This document shows, piece after piece, positions 55,932 through 64,000 of a stretch of DNA of 64,000 bases. The position numbers and the translations under genes are program-made. The notes under the pieces were generated by a model. The model was given only the letters and a program-made list of their open reading frames with translations. It did not search any database and was not told the origin of the DNA. This DNA comes from Gamarada debralockiae (lineage: Eukaryota > Ascomycota > Leotiomycetes > Helotiales > Hyphodiscaceae), in NCBI GenBank assembly GCA_002803225.1, contig NXFV01000913.1, positions 1-64,000 of the forward strand, in the 5' to 3' direction. How positions within the stretch are numbered: the stretch's first letter is position 1; the number at the start of each line of letters is the position of its first letter.

Positions 55932-57964
55932 CGTGACAATGGTGATAGAAGGGACTGGTATTGATGCAGGATCCGGCGGCAGCCGCCGTTTCTTTCGTGA
56001 GAGAGCTCGAAACTCTTTCGTTTGTGGGATGCGTGGATTTGGGGGATGGCTGCAAGAGAAAATGGATCAGATTTGAATTCCCCAGATCTTATGAGCCCTT
56101 GGAAGTTTGAAGGATGCAGTGCTGTGGAGCTCGCTCGTTTGATGCTTACCGCGCGATCCTAAAACGCTCAGAGAGTATGAACGACGCGCAACCGCAGGGA
56201 GGCTTTTGGTAAACTCTCGAAATGAATCGTTCAATTGCGGTGAGCGATAGAGAGGCTGATATGGAGGATGTTTCTTGCAGCTCCCTTGGAGGTGAAGAGG
56301 AGGTATTTTGGCGCGTCGACCAATGAGCTTAAAGTTCGCGTTTGGGAAGCTTCTCATCGGTGATCGGTGTTTAAGAGGAGGAATCAACAAGCAACAGCCA
56401 AAACTTATTATTTATTCATTCTCAACCCAAATTATTTAATATTATTAAAGGTGATAAGTTCGAATTGATTTCCGCCATGAAATCGCATTGAACCCCCAAG
56501 TTTCTGTTGATTTGTTCTGGGCCCCTAGAAAATACGCGTAAAGAAAGGTTCGACAATACAAACGGATGTCCCAAACCCAGCCCTGCTAGGTGGCATTGTC
56601 CAACCCCCAATCAAAAGAATCCTCCTCCAAACATCCACGGTCAAAAAGATCCATTGAGAGATTTACGAGCCTCTTCCTCCTCTCGTTGATCGAGCCAAGT
56701 TTCAAGATGGGGCCGCTGTTTATTTAAAGCACGAGGAGGGTCGATGTTCGTAAGGATACGAGGGACGAGGTTGCTTACGATGCAGAACAGAGGCGGTGGC
56801 AGTGACTCTGAAGTCGGTCTGTCTTCCAAAAGGTACGTACCATCTTGTGCTCATCCCTCACGTGAAACAGATCCGTTTGGCTGGTCAGCATTATTCCTGT
56901 ACTTTTTCTCTGGCTCTTTAAAGACGTCTTTCTTCTACTCGTAGTGAAGTAGGCCCAAATACTGTATGAGCAGGTATGTTCCTATCCTTTGTGCATCTCA
57001 GCGACACCTCGAGAAGCTGCATCTCTTTCATACACGTCATTGATTCCATTCCGCTCTGCTGCGTCGTCCCAACGGAGAGAGTCCAGCACAGCTGCAGCAT
57101 CTCTTATGGCACTACGGTACCGAGCTCGACTTGTTTAACAACGCCATCTATTTGGCAGCGACGGGACTCTTGTCAAATTAGAGATATAAGCGGATGAGAT
57201 TTCTAAAGTAGCTGTTCCTGGACCCTGATGACTCCGCAGATTTATGGCCACCGGTCACTCATCGGGCGTTGATAACTGCAGCCACCAACCTCTGTTCCTC
57301 ACCGCTCTGGTGCCCGTAAAGGGCGAATTTGGGCCATTTTCATGCATGCTTCGCCCTCAATGCACTTAACGGAACCTGCTTTGGACCATCACCGTCCCAA
57401 TTGAACATTCTTCGAAAAGGGGAAGTCTTCCACAACCATTTGTCAGATCTCCAATCTTCTTTGACTGGTTTCTTCCACTTGTTACGCACTCCATTTCCTA
57501 TTGAGTGACGCGTATTTTATACGTTCACACCACATTTTCTCCAGTTTTGATCTGCAGATAGCGGGCAAGCAGGCCGATTTGATAGGCACCTACTCAGAAC
57601 CGCTTAGCTCCCCAGTTGCCCCTCCATGCACACCGCGAATGTTGGGCCCCCCACCACCAGGCACAAAGATTTTCTGTGCAACCACCCACGAACCCTTCAA
57701 ATAATACTGTCATTCGGGCACTTATTGGCCGAATGAGTCAGACCAATCTTGTGGGAGAGATACATAGGTTCCACTTGTGCTCTGGTAGAAGCTCACATAT
57801 ACCGTGTCTGCTCTGACTCGATTGACGATTCTTCGAGTTTGCCGCGCCGAAAAATTTCTCTTCTGTGAATCCGTCAGCGCACAAACTTAAGATCGGCTCG
57901 AGACTCAACCTTAGGATGAGCCCCAACTTCCATCCACTATCTCGACAGCAATAAGACAATCAAG
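55932..57964. other. Divergent intergenic region between cac2 and the ABC transporter
   Basis: About 2 kb without a supported gene. It should hold the promoters of both flanking genes. Short frames (for example 56067-56390 minus, 57501-57704 plus) have no domain. No inverted repeats or RNA genes were recognised. Confidence 0.45.
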
Positions 57965-60900
57965 ATGCTCGAATACGATTCGAGATCCCTTGCTGCAGGT
58001 GCCGGTGGCCTTGCTCTCGTTCTTCTCCTCACCTTTCCTTCAGTGATTGCCATAACCTCCCACTTTCGAGAGACCAAGTCGAAATCTGAAATCTACGAAG
58101 ACAAAGATGGAATTTCATCAAAAGAGTCGATGGCTGCATATTCAAACAAAACTGCTAAGATTCTCTTATCAATTTTCACTTCTGCCGGATTCTTGACTGC
58201 CACTCCTTTGGCTGTCCTTGGTACACTAAATCGAGAGCATGATTCCATGTTCCTTCAAAACTGGCTCAATGTAGCCCAATGGGTATGTACACGTGACGAG
58301 TGAATAACCACCATCATGCTAAAGTTATCTAGTTCTTCATACTCGTTCAGGCCGTGGGCATTGATATCCTTCGAAAACCCACCAAATCTTATTCGCTCGG
58401 CCTTTATACTGGAACTTCGTGCGCCTTTCTGTTCGCTGTCCTTCTTTTCCAAGATGCGCTACTTCTGCAAGATCAGAATGATTCAGAGTCTCGCTGGGTA
58501 TCATTAGCAGAAATTGTCCTTCGTGCTTCTCAGTTGGTGCTATCGATCTTTGCTGCCCTTGCCAGTGTTTCCTTGCGTCGACGACCCGAAGTCTTTTACA
58601 ATGGGGTACCTGTTGATAGCATGCTCACGGGTTCAGCCTTAAATAAATTCAATTTCACCTGGGTTGAGCATCTGCTCGTGCTTGCAAAGAAAACGAAGCG
58701 ACTTGACCTAGAAGATCTACCGAAGATGGATCATTATACCCGTTCAAAGGATCTCAGTCAAGCATGGTCAGAAAAGAGCCATCCGAGGAAGCTCTGGATT
58801 GAAGTCTTCCTTGCTCACAAATGGCCTTTGATCAGACAGTGGTTTTTGACGCTTCTCCAAGCCTTCGGAAATTTCGCCCCTCAATTTACCACGTTTCACA
58901 TCCTCAGAATACTTGAGGCACGACTTCCTGGGCAGCAGGCCCCCGCCGAAGCTTGGATATGGGTCCTACTTCTCACATTTGCGAGCATCGGCTCGTCTTG
59001 GATCGAATCTTGGCTGTTCTGGGTTTCTTGGTCGGAGCTTGCCATCCCGGTTCGATCTCAACTCTCGGCACTCATCTTCCAGAAAGCAATGCGACGGAAG
59101 GATGTGAAAGGAGCCTCAAAATTGCTAAAGAAAGGAAATGGCGATAGCCCAGATGTCTCAGAGGCTGCCTTTGGCGATACCGCAGTTGGAGATAAGCCCG
59201 AGATCCAGGAGGAAGAAGGCGATCCCAAGGGCAAGCAGTCAACTGTCAACCTCATTGGTGTCGATACAAAGCGAGTCTCCGACTTTTGCTCCTTCAACAA
59301 CTATTTTCCAGGCAGTCTCTTCAAACTGCTCGTGTCATTTACTTTCCTATGGTCCATCATTGGATGGAAGGCACTGCTCGCAGGGTTTCTCGCCATGGCT
59401 CTTACTGTTCCGATCAATATCTTCTTCAGCAGAAGGTACGCGGCTGCACAGGACGGGCTCATGAAAGTCCGAGACACAAAGATGGCGGTAGTAACGGAAG
59501 CGCTTCAGGGTAAGCGTTTTTGACATAATGGCTCAGTTTCGCAGCTAACTCTTTCACAGGTATCCGTCAAATCAAGTTCTCTGCTTTGGAGGCAAACTGG
59601 CATAACAAAATTGGTAAAGTTCGGGGTAAAGAACTGGGAGAGCAGTGGAATGTTTACATGTTAGTTTCCATGTCCTTCCATGCAGAAACATCGCTAACCT
59701 CTCACAGAGCCGATACTTTTTTGCTCTTGTAAGTTTATTCTAGGCAATATCCTGTGTATCTGCTAATTATCCCAGTTGCTGGATCACGAGCCCCATTCTA
59801 CTCTCTGCGACTTCGCTAGCCGTCTACGCCGTTTTAAACGGTGCGCTCACACCATCGGTCGCTTTCACGGCAATCGGAGTGTTTGCAAATCTCGAAGTGA
59901 CCTTATCTGTCATTCCAGAATTAACTACAGATCTTATAGATGCATACATTTCAATCGAACGAATCGAGAGATACTTAAATTCGCCGGAAATTTCAGTCAA
60001 CACAAATGATGCACCGAACATTTCCTTCGAGAACGCATCTATTGCTTGGCCATCCGACGAGGAGAAGGAAGACGGTGACCAGCGTTACGTGCTCAGAAAT
60101 CTGGACATTTCTTTCCCAGAAAACGAGCTCACCGTTGTGAGTGGCAAGACAGGAACTGGCAAGAGTCTCCTGTTGGCCGCTATTTTGGGAGAAGTGGATG
60201 TCCTGTCTGGAAAGATTAACGTCCCGCGTCCACCACTCACTCGAGAACGCCGAGATGATTTGGCCACTAAGGAGAACTGGATCATTCCATCCTCAATTGC
60301 TTTTGTCGCTCAAATCCCGTGGATTGAGAATGCCAGCATCAAGGACAACATCTTGTTCGGTCTGCCTTTCGATGAGCACCGATACAACAAGGTTATCGAG
60401 GTATGCGCTTTGCGAAAAGATTTGGATATGCTGAACGATGGCGAGAACACTGAGATCGGCGCTAATGGTATCAACCTGAGCGGCGGACAACGATGGAGAG
60501 TTACATTTGCGCGAGCATTGTATTCTCGTGCTGGTATATTGGTATTGGATGATATTTTCAGCGCCGTCGACGCTCACGTTGGACGATTTCTCTTTGAAAA
60601 GGCTCTCACAGGCGAATTGGGCATCGGCCGAACCCGAATTCTTGTCACCCATCACGTCGCTCTCGTCAAGTCCAAGACCAAATACGTCGTCGAATTGGGT
60701 GACGGTACTGTCGAGCATTCTGGACTGGTGGACGATCTGGAAGAAGCTGGGACCCTAGCAAAGATTGTTAGTCAGCAAGAGAGCGAACACGAAATTCAAG
60801 AGGATGAAGATGCAACGGCAGTCAATTCGGAGGAGTCCTCGGACAGCGAGACGATGGAGCAATTGAAGAAAATCAATTCCAAGCAATCGCCCAAGAAATT

Positions 60901-62964
60901 CGTGGAAGATGAGACCAGAGAACAAGGCAGAGTGAAGGGTGCGGTCTACATGTCTTACATGAAGGCAAGTGGCGGATGGCCTTTCTGGACTCTAGCTGTG
61001 ACTGCATTTGCAGTGCTGCAAATCATTGCAACCGGTGAGTAGTAAAACACCGTTGACGTCGCGAGGATAAGTCTTCTACCTTGACTAAATACTGAAAACT
61101 CTCTAGGTCGATCCTGGTGGCTCAAAATCTGGACTGGCAGTGACGAAAAGCAGGCCATGGCGCATGCGATTGGCTATTCCATCCATTCACAAACTCTATC
61201 CGCATTCCACGTCTCACCAAACTCCACCTCGCCACTGAATCCTGAGCCAGAGAACACACTCGGTTTCTATCTCGGAATCTATATTGCGTTCTCTGCTGCA
61301 TCAGCAATCCTCGGCACATTTCGGTACTATTACATATATACAGGTTCTATTCGTGCCTCTCGGGTCCTCTTTGATAAACTATGCTTCACCATCCTTCGAA
61401 CACCACTGAGATGGATGGATACTGTTCCATTGGGACGGATTTTGAATCGTTTCACAGCAGACTTTAACGTCGTCGATGCACGATTAGCCAACGACTTCGC
61501 ATTTGGAGCTAACAACGTTTTCCGCCTCGTTGGAGTCATTGTAGCAGGGTTAGTTCCCTGCCTTCTCCTGTCAAAACTGAATATTCTTACTGACATTTGT
61601 CTCGCAGCATCTTCGTATCCCCCTACGTGATCCTCCTCTCAGTGTCGCTCCTCTCCGTTTGTGTCTATATTGCAACTGTCTACCTCCACGGCGCCCGCGA
61701 AGTAAAGCGCCTCGAATCAAACGCCAAATCGCCCGTCTTCGAACAATTCGGCTCTGCTCTCACCGGGGTCGGCACCATCCGCGCCTTCTCCAAGACAAAC
61801 ACATACATCGAGCGCATGTTCGGCAAAATTGACGACCACAGCACTACCTTCTGGCATCTCTGGGCTTTCAATCGTTGGATGGGATGGCGTATGGCACTCG
61901 TCGGCGGATTCTTTGCTACCGTCGTCGCGGGGATCATCTTACTCCTCCCAAATGTTGATGCCTCACTCGCAGGCTTTGCCTTGTCATTTGCACTAGAATA
62001 TGGATCAACTGTAATTTGGGCAATCAGACACTACACGAATCTGGAACTAGATATGAACGCCGCAGAGCGTATCATCGAGTACTCGAACCTACCCACCGAA
62101 TCTCTCGAGGGCGCAGATCCACCCGCCGCTTGGCCTAGTGAAGGACGTCTCGAAGTCAACGATCTCGTCGTCGCATACGCACCCGATCTCCCTCCCGTCC
62201 TAAAAGGCCTAACCTTCCGCGTAGAACGCAACGAACGCATCGGCGTCGTAGGCCGAACTGGAGCAGGCAAATCCTCTCTCACGCTCGCATTATTCCGATT
62301 CCTAGAAGCACGCCAAGGAAGCATCCACATCGATGGTCTCGACATCTCGAAGATAAAACTCCACTCCCTACGCTCGCGTCTAGCTATCATCCCTCAGGAC
62401 CCAGTTCTATTCTCTGGAACCGTAAGATCAAATCTAGATGCGTTTGATGACCACACTGATTCCGAACTCCGCGATGCGTTGGAGCGTGTTCATCTTGTTA
62501 CGCCGTCAGCTTTTACAAGTCCCCCTAACGAAGCTTCAGGCTCCAGCACCCCAACGCAAAACTCGAACCAGAACACCAACCCATTTACCTCCCTCTCCTC
62601 ACCTATTACAGAAGGTGGCCTCAACTTATCGCAAGGCCAACGCCAACTCCTCTGCCTCGCACGAGCAATTGTCTCGCGCCCGAAAATCATGGTTCTGGAT
62701 GAAGCTACGAGTGCCGTAGATATGGCGACAGATACGCTAATTCAGAGAAGTATCAGGGAAGAATTTGGGGATTCTACGTTGGTTGTGATCGCGCATAGAT
62801 TGAGCACGATTGCGGATTTCGATAAGATTTTAGTGCTGGATGATGGGCGGGTTGCTGAGTTTGGAAGACCGAGGGAGTTGATGGAGAAAGGCGAGGGAAT
62901 CTTTAGGGGGATGGTGGGGGAGAGTGGAGAGCGAGAGAAATTGGAGAAGCTGATTCTGGGATAG
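57965..62964 (+). CDS. Full-length ABCC-type (MRP-like) ABC transporter
   Basis: Exons 57965-58282, 58351-59509, 59560-59659, 59708-59728 (21 bp), 59776-61034, 61107-61548 and 61608-62964 close to 1,551 aa. Layout TMD0-TMD1-NBD1-TMD2-NBD2, as in yeast Ybt1/Bpt1/Vmr1-type vacuolar exporters of bile acids, conjugates or metals. NBD1 (from about residue 640) has Walker [10 protein letters not shown]-loop [20 protein letters not shown], signature LSGGQRWRV, Walker [16 protein letters not shown] and switch VTHHV. The Asp in place of the catalytic Glu after Walker B is normal for ABCC NBD1. NBD2 has GRTGAGKSS (about 1,313), [20 protein letters not shown], signature [23 protein letters not shown] and IAHRLS. 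An acidic linker (EQLKKINSK region) joins the halves. NBD2 carries a Ser/Asn-rich insertion before its signature. Substrate unknown. Confidence 0.93.
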
Positions 62965-64000
62965 GGTGAGCTGTAAAGGGAAGGGTACGGATGGGAGAAG
63001 AAGATGAAATTTGGATATGAAACTTTGTTTTCTACGGCAGGTGTTGCATTGGATTTTGTTCGTTATATGGCATCTTTCTTTTCACTTCTTGTGCATAGTT
63101 TACATCTAAACCACGGGTTTTTATATTGCGTTGCAGTTTCAATGGAATCTAATTCAACGCAAACTCTCCGTTCTCCTTCCCTCCCTCCTCCTTCCATAAA
63201 CGCCGACGTGATCACAACTCCACAAACTTCTCATCGGATCACAAGCAAATGAGCGCGAGATAATGTAAGGGTTGTCGATAGCCAGGTTATGCAAAAGATA
63301 AATCTCCGAATACTCGTGCGGCCCAAAAATTAGCCAGATCCACTTAGTCTGCTTTTAACAGTGAAGGACACTGACTGGTTGAGTCGAGCATTGGGCAGCC
63401 TCAAATGTTCGAAGCAATTTCGCCTAAACAAAATGTCGCGACGCAAAACCAAACCCCAGACTTTTACCCTGTCTCCTTCTAGAGCACTGCCTTCTCGAGC
63501 TTAAATACTCTGTTCTATGTGGGTCTGGCTAATTTGTGGGCCGCATGAGTACCTTGGGTAGGGATCTGCAATCTGGCAGATAGCACATGCGAAGTATTCC
63601 CGGCCGGGAAACGGGAGGGCAATGTTGCCTTCCGTAACTATGCCGGAACTAAAGATTGGAAAGGCGGCCTGTTATCCTGGCTCGTGGGGCGGTACAGTTG
63701 TATAAAGTATAAAGGAGACCGGGATGATCAAGTATGCAGTCATTGTGTGATGCTGTGTGAGACTGGATAGAATGGTTCACGAATTGGGAGACCTCATGGG
63801 TAAGGAGGCAGAAAGGGTATCGTCATTGAATATGTTCATTGGATATCTTACTGAGAAATTAGTGATACGAGTGAGGCGGAGTCTCCAAGAAGGAACACAT
63901 TTGAAAAAGTCTTCGTATCAAGTGTATCAATCTTCGATGCCAAGCTCTCAGCTGAATGAATCATTCGATTACTTGACCAATCATACCCGACGCTTTCCGT
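62965..64000. other. 3' flank and right end of the window
   Basis: No supported gene. An 82-codon frame at 63004-63252 lies directly after the transporter stop and is probably 3' untranslated sequence. No repeats or RNA genes were recognised. Confidence 0.45.

Noticed and set aside
1..64000. CRISPR arrays, bacterial operons, Shine-Dalgarno sites
   Set aside because: The window is eukaryotic (spliced genes, GT-AG introns); no spaced direct-repeat arrays were seen.
1..64000. tRNA or rRNA genes
   Set aside because: I saw no convincing cloverleaf or rRNA core sequence by eye; a tRNAscan/Infernal run would be needed to exclude small ones.

Overview
The window looks like a nuclear contig from a filamentous ascomycete (Pezizomycotina). 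Its genes carry short (about 45-65 bp) GT-AG introns. It encodes typical fungal proteins: a STAND/NLR receptor-like ATPase, a CAF-1 WD40 subunit, an ABCC transporter, a bZIP-DUF3425 factor and Clr5-domain proteins. Its repeats are decayed and TA-rich with many stop codons, which resembles repeat-induced point mutation (RIP). Leotiomycetes is possible, but I cannot fix the class from sequence alone.

Layout. 1-3.4 kb holds no intact gene, only a decayed Clr5-family fragment. 3.4-6.5 kb (minus) is an intact three-exon NLR-like gene. 7.5-8.9 kb (minus) is a frameshifted type-II-membrane glycosyltransferase-like pseudogene. 9.1-11.3 kb is a decayed Tc1-type transposon split by a 1,033-bp inverted-repeat element that still has a perfect 9-bp target duplication. 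11.9-32.1 kb is a duplication field: four broken Clr5-domain genes (all minus) plus the distal fragment near 1.8 kb, and three two-exon copies of an unrecognised gene (all plus; called family F here). Small TIR elements and a heavily mutated Crypton-like tyrosine-recombinase element (about 27.5-30.3 kb) are interspersed.

32.4-33.9 kb (minus) is an intact conserved ascomycete gene. A degenerate copy of its 3' end lies downstream of the middle F copy, so the F copy beside the intact gene is probably the source of that duplicate. 34.6-39.4 kb contains a small secreted protein gene and relics, including a truncated HAD/UPRTase-type gene. 39.7-47.7 kb holds a loose group of intact genes suggesting specialised metabolism or detoxification: two short-chain dehydrogenases, a bZIP-DUF3425 regulator and a secreted AttH/kievitone-hydratase-like protein, separated by small TIR elements. 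48-52 kb has a decayed Gly/Gln-rich gene, an intact ankyrin-repeat gene and two TIR elements, one with hAT-type hallmarks. 53.5-63 kb is housekeeping: Cac2 (CAF-1 subunit B, minus) and a full-length 1,551-aa ABCC transporter (plus, seven exons).

The most unusual content is family F. It has three copies in 16 kb sharing a 47-bp first exon, a TATAAG box about 185-215 bp upstream of the ATG, and a conserved 3' flank. Two copies are open, while all neighbouring Clr5 genes are broken. I give it no function.
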